Shown piece by piece: positions 52,573-60,930 of a stretch of 64,000 bases of DNA; position 1 is the stretch's first letter; each line of letters opens with the position of its first letter. Both the position numbers and the translations under genes were made by a program. The DNA comes from Salinibacillus xinjiangensis (GTDB lineage Bacteria; Bacillota; Bacilli; Bacillales; Alkalibacillaceae), in contig NZ_WJNH01000007.1 in assembly GCF_009649735.1 (NCBI RefSeq), positions 186,001 to 250,000 of the forward strand. Reading direction: 5' to 3'. The notes beneath the pieces are model-generated. The model searched no databases. It had not been told where the DNA came from and saw only the letters and a list, made by a program, of their open reading frames with translations.

Positions 52573-52828
52573 GGGCAAAGTCATGACTTATGGACAGATT
52601 GCAAGGCTTGCAGGAAATCATAGAGCAGCACGACAGGTCGCTCGAATTCTGCATTCAATGAGTAAAAAATATGGCCTTCCATGGCATCGTGTCATTAATG
52701 CAAAAGGTCAAATTGCAATTGCTGATGAGGGGGCTTATCAAGAACAAGTAATGAATCTGCAAATGGAGGGCGTTGAAGTAGGGGTTAATGGAAGTGTTGA
52801 TTTAGATAAATATCAGGCAGGTTCTTAA
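52523..52828 (+). CDS. Alkyltransferase-like (ATL) DNA repair protein
   Basis: 101 residues of the methylguanine DNA alkyltransferase fold: GKVMTYGQIARLAGNHRAARQVARILH (helix-turn-helix with the arginine finger), then PWHRVINAKG. The active-site PCHRV of O6-alkylguanine alkyltransferases reads PWHRV here (Trp54), so it cannot take up the alkyl group. ATL proteins flag O6-alkylguanine for nucleotide excision repair. GAGGAG lies 7 bp before the ATG. It overlaps the end of the nucleotidyltransferase gene. Confidence 0.92.
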   Translation: MTSFTEKVIDIIQNIPEGKVMTYGQIARLAGNHRAARQVARILHSMSKKYGLPWHRVINAKGQIAIADEGAYQEQVMNLQMEGVEVGVNGSVDLDKYQAGS

Positions 52829-52841
52829 AAAAAGGGAGGGG

Positions 52842-53255
52842 ATGTCAATCAAACGCTTTCTGTATTATTTGATCTGGACACTGGTAATTGGGGGAGCCAT
52901 TTATTTAGGTAACAACTATCAATTAGCATTAGAAGAGCAATCGGAGACCACCTTTAACATCATTCCTGTTTTAATATTTGCTACCATATTTCCATTATTA
53001 GTCGGTATTTTGCTGCGATTACCCAAATTGATTATCGATATAAAAGAAAAACGACCATGGACATTTGATTGGGTTAAAGGGTTAGCCATTGTACTGCCGG
53101 CATTATATATCACCATACTTCCACTCTTAAGTTATACCTCTGTTGGAATGAATCTACCCTTTGCAAATGAAGTGATCTTTTTTGGTAATTCTCTTTATAC
53201 GACAACTGCTGGAATTGTTGCTGGTTATGTTTTGTTAGATAGTTTCGTTAAATAA
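52842..53255 (+). CDS. Four-helix membrane protein of unknown function
   Basis: 137 residues with four hydrophobic helices (FLYYLIWTLVIGGAIYLG, IIPVLIFATIFPLLVGILL, GLAIVLPALYITILPLLSY, LYTTTAGIVAGYVLLDSFV). A charged loop with DIKEKRPWTFDWVK lies between helices 2 and 3. GGGAGGGG precedes the ATG at very short distance. It sits 13 bp after the ATL gene, so it is likely co-transcribed. Family not recognised. Confidence 0.7.
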   Translation: MSIKRFLYYLIWTLVIGGAIYLGNNYQLALEEQSETTFNIIPVLIFATIFPLLVGILLRLPKLIIDIKEKRPWTFDWVKGLAIVLPALYITILPLLSYTSVGMNLPFANEVIFFGNSLYTTTAGIVAGYVLLDSFVK

Positions 53256-53337
53256 AGGCCATTTTTTCTTTCAATTGTTCATCCACCTGAAACTTGCTAC
53301 AATGTTTAATAATAACTGACTTGTAGGGAGTGGGATT

Positions 53338-54474
53338 TTGTCAAAAGTACGGCGTCTTATCGTTTTGCTACTTATTGCTGGTGCCCTTTGGCATTTTTAT
53401 GGCGATACATTTGAACGTTACGGTGTATCGGGTGTGTTTGAGGATATGAAATCTGATATAAATGGAATCAAAGAAAATCCAGTAGTACAGAATACAATAG
53501 ATACGATTAGTTACGAGTTTCAAATATTAATGGGTAAACTAAAGGACGATCAACAGATTCAAGAAAATGAACAACCCAATAACTCAGTTGCTGAAAAACC
53601 AGAGCTAGATGAACCTTCCGAGCAATCCTTTTCTGTACACAATATCGAAATTGGGAATCAGCGGTCTGAGGTTAAAAAGGAAGTAGGAGAGCCGCAGCGG
53701 TCGACGTTAAATGAGTACGGAGTCCATTGGGATGCTTTTCATGATAACTACCAAAACTTTTTCATGGTAGCCTATGATGAACAGAATCAGGTTGCTGGCT
53801 TATTTACCAATCAAGACCTATTTACGTCAACACAAGGTATCTCTATTCAAAGTTCAAAAGATTCCGTTCTATCCAAATTAGGTGAGCCACTCAAAGGTAT
53901 TCAAAAAGGTCTCACAACATATCGGTTTCAAAATGATGGGGAATACAATACATTTTTGATCGATAACAATTATGTCACGATTTTTTATGATAAGCATCAA
54001 AATAACAAGGTTACGGCGATTCAAATTATCACCCGTGAGCTTGAACGGCAAAAGGATGGCTTTTTTGGTGAGCCAAGTGACCAATTAAGGGAAGGCTTTG
54101 AATATCAATTGTTCGATCTCACCAATGCAGCTAGGGTGAAACATGGTTTAGACATATTAAATTGGGCTGAACCTGCGCGTAAGACTGGTCGAGACCATAG
54201 TAAGGACATGGCGGTTAACAATTATTTTGGCCATACCAATTTAGAGGGGCAATCTCCATTTGACCGTTTGCTAGAGGATGACATCGACTTTCAAATGGCG
54301 GGAGAAAATCTAGCCTCTGGTCAATCAAGCAGTATTTTTTCGCATGAGGGTTTGATGAATTCGCTTGGGCACCGGGAGAATATTTTGAAGGAAGGCTTTC
54401 GGTCACTAGCGGTAGGGGTTGCTTTTAATGAGGAAGCTCAGCCGTTTTATACAGAAATGTTTTTGACGAAGTAG
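53338..54474 (+). CDS. ylbC: CAP-domain protein YlbC-like
   Basis: 378-residue exported protein. N-terminal signal/anchor (LIVLLLIAGALWHFYG), a linker, a CAP-associated domain (~100-240: NIEIGNQRSEVKKEVGEPQR, ...GEPLKGIQKGLTTYRF), and a CAP (SCP/PR1) domain with FDLTNAARVKHGL, HSKDMAVNNYFGHTNLEGQ, AGENLASGQ and SLGHRENIL, the conserved His/Glu cluster. B. subtilis YlbC has the same architecture. TTG start with GGGAG upstream. Extracellular, wall-associated; precise function unknown. Confidence 0.88.
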   Translation: MSKVRRLIVLLLIAGALWHFYGDTFERYGVSGVFEDMKSDINGIKENPVVQNTIDTISYEFQILMGKLKDDQQIQENEQPNNSVAEKPELDEPSEQSFSVHNIEIGNQRSEVKKEVGEPQRSTLNEYGVHWDAFHDNYQNFFMVAYDEQNQVAGLFTNQDLFTSTQGISIQSSKDSVLSKLGEPLKGIQKGLTTYRFQNDGEYNTFLIDNNYVTIFYDKHQNNKVTAIQIITRELERQKDGFFGEPSDQLREGFEYQLFDLTNAARVKHGLDILNWAEPARKTGRDHSKDMAVNNYFGHTNLEGQSPFDRLLEDDIDFQMAGENLASGQSSSIFSHEGLMNSLGHRENILKEGFRSLAVGVAFNEEAQPFYTEMFLTK

Positions 54475-54489
54475 CGGGATGAGGGCGTG

Positions 54490-54640
54490 ATGGCCAATTA
54501 GGGTGGTGCTAGGTCTTGAAGTGTCCGTGATAGAGGCTATGAAGACCATTTTATGTACTTCCAGGACTTGAAGTGTCTTTGATAACCGGTATGAAGGCCA
54601 TTTAGGTAAGATTTTTTGTTAAAAATGTCCTTCACAGTCC
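54490..54640. repeat. Family D intergenic repeat (two ~60-bp units)
   Basis: CTTGAAGTGTC-N2-TGATA, then TATGAAG-N-CCATTT, occur twice in tandem; a partial inverted TGTCCTTCA word follows. Between convergent genes. Confidence 0.65.
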
Positions 54641-54665
54641 ATATGGTGGTAATTGCCAGAAATAT

Positions 54666-54705
54666 AAAGGCCTAAATTCTTCATTAAAAGAATTTAGGCC
54701 TTTTT
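54666..54705. terminator. Strong bidirectional terminator
   Basis: 16-bp perfect stem AAAGGCCTAAATTCTT/AAGAATTTAGGCCTTT with T runs on both sides. Confidence 0.9.
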
Positions 54706-54709
54706 CTAA

Positions 54710-56551
54710 TTATCTAAACAAATCCAACAATCGATCCCAGAAGCCTTTTTCCTCTTCTTTCTCTTGTTGTTGAACCTCTTTTTCTTCTTCATCTTTTTTA
54801 ATGCTTTCTGTCTTAATGACGAATTGGACGGAATTTACTTTGGTATTCTTAGATGAAACAAATGAAACGGGCTCAAAATCTGATTTGTCAAATTCATTCA
54901 TCACTTCATCGATCTCATCCTGCATTTGGTCAGGTAAATCGTTGGTTGAATTTGCTAGCTCTGTTGTGCCGTCATGGAGTTCATCAACGCCATTTTCTAA
55001 TTCATCTGTTCCCTCAGTTAGCTCTGTGACGCCATCATGGAGCTCATCATACCCACTTGATAGTTCTCCTACTCCGTTTGTATATTTCACTAAGCCAGAG
55101 TGGAAGTCTTTATATTTGGTGGATAGAGTCTTAAGTCCTTTTTGTAATTGTTTCATAGATTCATTAACATCCATGTTGGCTAAGCTTTTATCTAGTCCAT
55201 CAGCCATGGTTTCGAGTTGTGTTCTCATCGTTTTGAGTGATTCAACTACGCCTTCAAGTGTTGGCCCCACGGATTGTAGGAATTCCTGTACACTAGGTTT
55301 GTTTCCGTCTTTAAAAGTATAGGTTTGCTTTGTTGTTTGGGCAGCTTCATAGTTTTTAATTAATTGCTCAATGACTTTAGGATCTGCATTACTATTGTAA
55401 AGTTTCTCTAAATCTTCTTCAGGAATTGGCCCAGGTATAGCCTCAATGGATTGATCTAACGCCTGATAAGCTCCATTATAGCCTTCAATAAGCTCAGACA
55501 GACCACCTTCCACTTCCTTCAATCCTTCAGCCATTTGAGAAAGTCCAGCTTGTAATTCTTTAAGCTCACTCAAATTTGTTTCACCAGAATTCTTTTCTAA
55601 TGACTGACTAATTTGTTCAAGTGATTCATCAATCGATTTGGAGCCTTCAACTAGGTCTGAGGAACCGTTATCTAGTTCATGGATTCCCGATTTATACTCC
55701 TTAGAACCCTCATGTAAGCCGGCCACTCCATCGTTTAATTCAGTGACTCCATCTTTTAGCTCCCCCACTCCATCATTTATCTCTGCTGTTGCATCGGATA
55801 GGGATTTCATATCATTTTTCATTTCACCTGCATCTGGTGTGTCGATGGACATAGAGGAAGGCATTGCTGCAATTTCAATGCTTTCCATTTCTAAATCTGT
55901 TACATCAGCTTTGACATTAAAAGTCTCTTCTTTTCCAGGCATTACGGTAAAGGTGACTTGTTTGTTCTTACCTGCACTTGCAATTGTACCATTTTCAGCT
56001 TCGATATTTTGATAGATTTCTGAATTTAACGGAAGAGAGACTTGTAATAAATAGTTGTCAAAAAAGACGGAGTTGGCCTTGTCATTCGCCTTTGTGTCGA
56101 TTTGAATTTCAAACTGGCCATCCTTGCCTAACAATTCTTCAGGTTTTACAGTTTCGCCGTTTAACTTATAGGAAATTTGGATATCCCAAGGCAATGCTTT
56201 TCCTTCTAAATTACCTTGATAATAATACTGATCTTCTGATGCGGAAAACTTGACCTCGTTATCTTCAAATTGAATATCGTTTAAGTTGGTTAAGTTTTCA
56301 ACACTAGTATACGGCCCGTAATCAATCATTTTTCCGGGCTGATCAATCGTAAAATTATTGACGATGTACATCTCTTCTTGATCTCCGCTAGCATTTAACG
56401 TGGCATAAACGACCTCATTTTTCTCAGAATAAGACCCTTCACCCTGTGGATCTGTTTTTTCTGAGGAGGACTCATCTGCCTGAGCCTGTGTAAATGTTGG
56501 GATCACGAGAAGAAACGCTAAGATTATGGCAGTTATACGTTTAATTCTCAT
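54710..56551 (-). CDS. Exported YhgE-like coiled-coil protein, partner of the MMPL transporter
   Basis: 613 residues. Signal peptide (RITAIILAFLLVIPTFTQAQA), an N-terminal beta-domain (to ~220), then a long helical section with recurring ELxDGVxELxDGVxxL units (e.g. GVGELKDGVTELNDGVAGL and GVTELTEGTDELENGVDEL), the same repeat as in YhgE/Pip proteins of type VII secretion. The C-terminus has no membrane helix but an amphipathic, acidic tail ending FWDRLLDLFR. The second of two ATGs (56551) has AGGGGG 7 bp upstream. Its start lies within the last codons of the MMPL gene, so they are coupled. Role: extracellular accessory of the transporter, inferred. Confidence 0.8.
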   Translation of the reverse strand: MRIKRITAIILAFLLVIPTFTQAQADESSSEKTDPQGEGSYSEKNEVVYATLNASGDQEEMYIVNNFTIDQPGKMIDYGPYTSVENLTNLNDIQFEDNEVKFSASEDQYYYQGNLEGKALPWDIQISYKLNGETVKPEELLGKDGQFEIQIDTKANDKANSVFFDNYLLQVSLPLNSEIYQNIEAENGTIASAGKNKQVTFTVMPGKEETFNVKADVTDLEMESIEIAAMPSSMSIDTPDAGEMKNDMKSLSDATAEINDGVGELKDGVTELNDGVAGLHEGSKEYKSGIHELDNGSSDLVEGSKSIDESLEQISQSLEKNSGETNLSELKELQAGLSQMAEGLKEVEGGLSELIEGYNGAYQALDQSIEAIPGPIPEEDLEKLYNSNADPKVIEQLIKNYEAAQTTKQTYTFKDGNKPSVQEFLQSVGPTLEGVVESLKTMRTQLETMADGLDKSLANMDVNESMKQLQKGLKTLSTKYKDFHSGLVKYTNGVGELSSGYDELHDGVTELTEGTDELENGVDELHDGTTELANSTNDLPDQMQDEIDEVMNEFDKSDFEPVSFVSSKNTKVNSVQFVIKTESIKKDEEEKEVQQQEKEEEKGFWDRLLDLFR

Positions 56552-58565
56552 CATCTTTCCCCCTATAAAAATTCGCTTTTAGTGTTGTTTTTTCAATAAC
56601 TCGATCCAAGATTACCAGTAATGCTGGTAAAAGGAATACGACCATGATGAACGCGAGTAATGCGCCTCGACCTAATAACAACCCGATGGAGGCTACAATT
56701 GGGTTTGACGATGTGAATGACAAAATAAACCCAACACTAGATAAAATAGCAGCCGAGATAAAAATCGCAAATATCTTTTCATCAATCGTTTTCTTAATGG
56801 CTTGCTTGGCTGGCATTTGCTTACGAAGGTTACGATAATTTTCCGTAAATAGGATCGCGTAATCGACCGTTGCCGCCAGCTGTACTGTACTGATAATCAA
56901 ATAGCCTACATACACCAATGACGAATCCATAAAATATGGTACCGCTAAATTGATCCAAACAGCAGCTTGAATGGTCATGAGCAAGACAACTGGTACCGAA
57001 ATCGATCGGAATGTCACCAAAAGCACAATCGCAATCGTGATAATTGTTAGCCAGTTAACCAATTTATTATCCTTTTGAACGGTATTTTTAATATCATACA
57101 AGGTTACACTTTCGCCAACTAAATGTACCTCATCGTAATAGGATTCGGCTGTTTCTTGAACGTCCTCAATTAAAGAAAACGTGGCGTCACCCTCTACATC
57201 TGTGTCTGTATGAAGGATAATACGCGTATAGTTTTCAGAATAAAATTGCTCTGTCATCGATTTCTCTAAGTAATTGGACGGAATCACTGAGCTTACGGTG
57301 CTTACGTATGAAAGGGTACTAGACACATTGGGAAGATCCTCTAAATGCTGAACGAGTTCTTCCTCCTTCGCGACATCCCCTCTTGGTACAAGTAAGACCA
57401 TTGGAGTATTTTTCCCAAACTCTTCTTGAATCGCGGCTTGATCCTGACCAGCTCGCGTATTGTCCGGCTGATCACCTGTGCCGTATATAAAAGAGGTTTG
57501 GCTTTGGGCCAAGAATGCAGGCACAATTAAAAGCAAGACCAAAAATAGGCTTACATATCGCACTTTTAATACGCCTTTACCGATATTTTTAAAATTACTA
57601 GGCACAATCGGTTTATGCTTGGTACGATCAATCCACTTGTAAAACATCATGGTTAACGCAGGTAAAAAGATCGCAACACTAATAAAGCTTAGTACAATTC
57701 CTTTAACAAGGTTAAGACCCAGGTCAGCACCAATTTCAAAATTCATGAATGTCAGTGCAATGAAACCAAAGAAGGTGGTTGATGCACTGGCTGCAATCGC
57801 TGGAAACGAATGCTTCATGGCTAACTGCATCGCTTCTTTTGGATCTGATACTTGCTTGCGGTAATCGGAAAAGCTATGCAATAAAAAGATGGCATAGTCT
57901 AAGGATACGGCAAGCTGTAAAATAGGCGCGACAGACTGGGTCACAAAGGATATTTCACCAATGAAGATATTTGTACCTAAATTAATTAAAACCGAAATTC
58001 CTATCGCCGTTAAAAAGAATATCGGTTCGACCCAGGAAGTCGTGGATAAAATTAAAATGATGATAATGATTGGAACGAGTAATGCTGCTGCATATAAAGA
58101 TTCCTTACCTGCCATTTGCTGTGAGGTTGCCGTATTGACGGCTTCACCTGATATGGCATTTTCTTCACCAATCAAATCATAAATTTCGTTGGTAATCTCG
58201 ACTTCATCACCCTCACGAATATTGATCGAAAATAAGGCTGCTCCTTCTTGATAATAGGATTCAACCGTATCTTGGTTGGCCATTTCGATGGGGGTTTTTA
58301 AATCAACAGCATCATCTAACCAGGTGACAGCCGATATACCATCGATGGAATCAAGTTTTTCTTTGTATTCTAAAGCCTCGGTAATGGATACGTCACGTAC
58401 CATGACTCTGGCATTTGCAATCGGATCATCAAACTCTTGCTCCATTAAATCCATGGCGTTTGTGGATGGTGCATCTTCTGGCAGATAATCAACCATGTTG
58501 TAGTTAACCGAAACACCAAATTGCACAATTGCACTAACGATGGCGATGACGATAAACGTGATCAC
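56541..58565 (-). CDS. MMPL-family RND transporter
   Basis: RND/MMPL superfamily exporter with two halves. Each half has a large extracytoplasmic loop and a six-helix bundle; SLDYAIFLLHSFSDYR and TVDYAILFTENYRNLR are the paired family motifs (D-Y-A-I/F). The reading frame from GTG 58565 gives 674 residues starting inside the first helix, without the usual basic N-terminus. In-frame codons upstream encode DLSARIIKHKKSIV, a typical MMPL N-terminus, back to an ATT at 58607, 10 bp after GAGAGG. An ATT start is therefore likely (688 residues). Exports lipids or hydrophobic compounds; controlled by the divergent TetR gene. Confidence 0.9.
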   Translation of the reverse strand: MITFIVIAIVSAIVQFGVSVNYNMVDYLPEDAPSTNAMDLMEQEFDDPIANARVMVRDVSITEALEYKEKLDSIDGISAVTWLDDAVDLKTPIEMANQDTVESYYQEGAALFSINIREGDEVEITNEIYDLIGEENAISGEAVNTATSQQMAGKESLYAAALLVPIIIIILILSTTSWVEPIFFLTAIGISVLINLGTNIFIGEISFVTQSVAPILQLAVSLDYAIFLLHSFSDYRKQVSDPKEAMQLAMKHSFPAIAASASTTFFGFIALTFMNFEIGADLGLNLVKGIVLSFISVAIFLPALTMMFYKWIDRTKHKPIVPSNFKNIGKGVLKVRYVSLFLVLLLIVPAFLAQSQTSFIYGTGDQPDNTRAGQDQAAIQEEFGKNTPMVLLVPRGDVAKEEELVQHLEDLPNVSSTLSYVSTVSSVIPSNYLEKSMTEQFYSENYTRIILHTDTDVEGDATFSLIEDVQETAESYYDEVHLVGESVTLYDIKNTVQKDNKLVNWLTIITIAIVLLVTFRSISVPVVLLMTIQAAVWINLAVPYFMDSSLVYVGYLIISTVQLAATVDYAILFTENYRNLRKQMPAKQAIKKTIDEKIFAIFISAAILSSVGFILSFTSSNPIVASIGLLLGRGALLAFIMVVFLLPALLVILDRVIEKTTLKANFYRGKDDEN

Positions 58566-58667
58566 TATCGACTTTTTATGTTTTATAATTCTTGCTGATA
58601 GGTCAATAAGGCTTCATCCTCTCTTGCATTAATACCTTAATACATCTTAATATTGTAATAGACACAG

Positions 58668-58734
58668 TGTTGGATATTCAACAAACAGTTTTATAAATCA
58701 CGTTAGATAAACAACATTTATGTTTGAAATGTTG
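58668..58734. promoter_or_regulatory. Two palindromic operators in the TetR/MMPL divergent region
   Basis: TGTTG-N6-CAACA at 58668-58683 and CAACATTT-N7-AAATGTTG at 58712-58734 share the half site TGTTG/CAACA. They lie between the divergent transporter operon and the TetR gene, so they are candidate operators. Confidence 0.65.
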
Positions 58735-58773
58735 GATAACGGTAAAATTTTTTTATACTGGGGGTTCATCGAT

Positions 58774-59343
58774 TTGAGTGAGAAGAAATTAGATCGTCGG
58801 AAAAGATATACACGAAAAGTATTAAAGGAGAGTCTTATCACGTTACTCGCTGAAAAGCCGATTTCTTCGATAACAGTAAAAGAAATTTGTGAAATGGCCG
58901 ATATTAATCGCTCCACTTTCTACACCCACTATTCCGATCATTATGACCTACTGAGCAAAATAGAAGAGGAAATTACGGCAGATATGAATAAGTACTTAAG
59001 CAGTTATAGCTTTACCCTTGAGGAAGAATCTGTGCAGATGACGCAAAAATTAATTGAATACATTTCGAAAAACAAATTTATGTTTCAAACCTTATTAAAT
59101 AAGAATGGAGATCCCACCTTCGAAAAACGACTGATGAACATCGCCCAACGTTTTATGATGAATAACTGGAGGGGAGTTACCCATTTAGATGAGGTCAATT
59201 CACGTTATTTAAGTACATTTGTGGTGAGTGGTGCAATCAATGTCATCAAGGATTGGATCGAAAATGACATGGACTATTCTCCTATAGAGATGGCTGTGAT
59301 GATTAATAACTTTACGAATTATGGATTGTCGAATTTTGATTAA
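58774..59343 (+). CDS. TetR/AcrR-family transcriptional regulator
   Basis: 189-residue repressor with an N-terminal helix-turn-helix (ITVKEICEMADINRSTFYTHY) and a C-terminal ligand domain of the YhgD-like TetR_C_8 type. The TTG at 58774 is chosen (GGGGG 8 bp upstream); the longer frame to ATG 58720 lacks a ribosome binding site and overlaps the operator palindrome. Divergent from the MMPL/YhgE-like operon, the same arrangement as yhgD-yhgE in B. subtilis. It probably represses the exporter. Confidence 0.88.
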   Translation: MSEKKLDRRKRYTRKVLKESLITLLAEKPISSITVKEICEMADINRSTFYTHYSDHYDLLSKIEEEITADMNKYLSSYSFTLEEESVQMTQKLIEYISKNKFMFQTLLNKNGDPTFEKRLMNIAQRFMMNNWRGVTHLDEVNSRYLSTFVVSGAINVIKDWIENDMDYSPIEMAVMINNFTNYGLSNFD

Positions 59344-59420
59344 TGAGAGCCTTCATTCATATTAGGTGTGATTAGGGGAAGAATAAAACCACTAATTTGC
59401 ACGATGGATGGAGGGTAATG

Positions 59421-59636
59421 ATGAAAAAGAAAAGTAAGTTTGAAAAGCAAATGGAAAATTTGAAAGAAGAGACGGATAACCCTGCCGTTTTAAATGATGT
59501 GGTGGATACGGAATTTGAGCAGTATCCGGGTCATAACGAAAGCTTAGTGGACGATGACAGACTGACTCCTTTTCAGGAAATTGTGCGGGATAATTCGGAT
59601 GGGAAGAAGTGGGCGGAGTTGGATGAGGATGAGTGA
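59421..59636 (+). CDS. Small acidic protein of unknown function
   Basis: 71 residues: a basic start (KKKSKFEKQME) followed by acidic, Asp/Glu-rich sequence (DNPAVLNDVVDTEFEQYP, DDDRLTPFQEIVRD). Probably cytoplasmic and partly disordered. The ATG at 59421 follows GGAGGG by 5 bp. Monocistronic with a strong terminator downstream. Family not recognised. Confidence 0.6.
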   Translation: MKKKSKFEKQMENLKEETDNPAVLNDVVDTEFEQYPGHNESLVDDDRLTPFQEIVRDNSDGKKWAELDEDE

Positions 59637-59690
59637 TGGGGAAGGGATAAAGAATTTAACCCCATAAGTGTTCTATTATCATTAAACATT

Positions 59691-59729
59691 AAAACTGACT
59701 ATCGAATCATTACGTCGATAGTCAGTTTT
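59691..59729. terminator. Strong terminator
   Basis: 15-bp perfect stem AAAACTGACTATCGA/TCGATAGTCAGTTTT with a 9-nt loop. Confidence 0.85.
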
Positions 59730-59814
59730 ATGCTTTATAAAAGAATTGCGTAAGTCGGATTTTAGACACACTTCTAAAGTTTGTTTATATTTTTTTGTAA
59801 ATGTTCCAAAATTA

Positions 59815-59843
59815 TTGAATTATATATTCTAAAAATATAGAAT
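59815..59843 (+). promoter_or_regulatory. Promoter with overlapping operator for the large ArsR-type regulator operon
   Basis: TTGAAT (59815-59820), 17 bp, TAGAAT (59838-59843). The palindrome ATTCTA-N6-TAGAAT (59826-59843) covers the -10 box and part of the spacer, which suits an autorepressor site. Confidence 0.65.
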
Positions 59844-59862
59844 AAAAGAAGGAGGTGTTAAT

Positions 59863-60930
59863 GTGGAAATATACTCCATAAGGACAAAGGAAAGAGAAAC
59901 CTATAAAGTCGAACTTAAATTCTCACTTTTATGGGAAGCCGCACTTGGTATTGCAGCTATTACGAACTCATCTTTGATAGAAACATTAGATTTATCCCAG
60001 AAGAAAAGGAAAGATATTAAAACATCACTAACCAAGGATATGATTAAGCAACTTGAATACGTACAAACACATAATACCTGGAAAACACTTCTGCAGTTAC
60101 TACATAATCAAGACTTCAAAGATTTAAATTCATATTGTTCTTTTGTTAAAAACTTATCTTCTGAAGAGTTAAAAGCAATCGCTATTCCTTATCTGGGGAG
60201 CAAGCTAGAAAATAAACGAATAGAATTAATTGAAGGATCAGACCAAGCTCTAAATGAGTTACAGCAAGAGACAAAAGACAAATCATTTCTTCCTGCCTAT
60301 TTAGAATTTATTAGTAAAGCAGAGACTGAAAAATTAAAGGACCACTTAATCAATGTAATGTATGGCTGGTACCAGACAATTATTGAACCTGAAAAAGAGA
60401 GAATTCAAGCCATCCTTGAAAGAGATATTGAGTCAAAGAAGATGATGATGGAAAAGTTGGAGCCGGAACAATTTATAGAATGGGTAACCGATGGCATAAA
60501 GTATCCACCGGAACCGGGCGTGTTCAAGGTCATACTGATTCCTCATTATATTTATCGTCCCTGGAATGTGGAAGCAGATTTAGAGGGTGTAAAAGTATTT
60601 TATTACCCTGTGGCTAATGAGAGTATTTCATTCGAAGACAAATACGTACCCAATAAAATGCTAGTACAAAGGTACAAAGCACTCGGAGATGAAAACCGAC
60701 TGAAAATACTAAAGATGATAAAAGCAAAGAGGCTAAACCTTCAAGAGTTAACAGACGAATTGAAAATGGGGAAAACAACCGTTCATCACCATTTAAAGAT
60801 CCTAAAGTCAGCAAGGTTAATATCTGATGAATCTGCTAGATATGTAGTAAACAGTCAAACTTTAGAACTTTTATCAGATGAATTAAAGCTGTACTTAGAG
60901 GAAAACGATACAACGGGGGGGAGGGAATGA
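59863..60930 (+). CDS. Large ArsR-type regulator with N-terminal ligand domain
   Basis: 355 residues, much larger than typical ArsR repressors. The C-terminal ~90 residues are a winged-helix domain (KALGDENRLKILKMIKAKR, NLQELTDELKMGKTTVHHHL with KILKSARLI). The first ~260 residues are helical with a beta segment (FKVILIPHYIYRPWNVEADL), a DUF5937-like sensor. No cysteine metal site is seen. GTG start behind AAGGAGGTG. Overlaps the MFS gene by 4 bp, so it likely controls that transporter. Confidence 0.82.
   Translation: MEIYSIRTKERETYKVELKFSLLWEAALGIAAITNSSLIETLDLSQKKRKDIKTSLTKDMIKQLEYVQTHNTWKTLLQLLHNQDFKDLNSYCSFVKNLSSEELKAIAIPYLGSKLENKRIELIEGSDQALNELQQETKDKSFLPAYLEFISKAETEKLKDHLINVMYGWYQTIIEPEKERIQAILERDIESKKMMMEKLEPEQFIEWVTDGIKYPPEPGVFKVILIPHYIYRPWNVEADLEGVKVFYYPVANESISFEDKYVPNKMLVQRYKALGDENRLKILKMIKAKRLNLQELTDELKMGKTTVHHHLKILKSARLISDESARYVVNSQTLELLSDELKLYLEENDTTGGRE

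Noticed and set aside
52679-52693. Active O6-alkylguanine DNA alkyltransferase
   Set aside because: The catalytic Cys of PCHRV is replaced by Trp (PWHRV), so it is an ATL protein.
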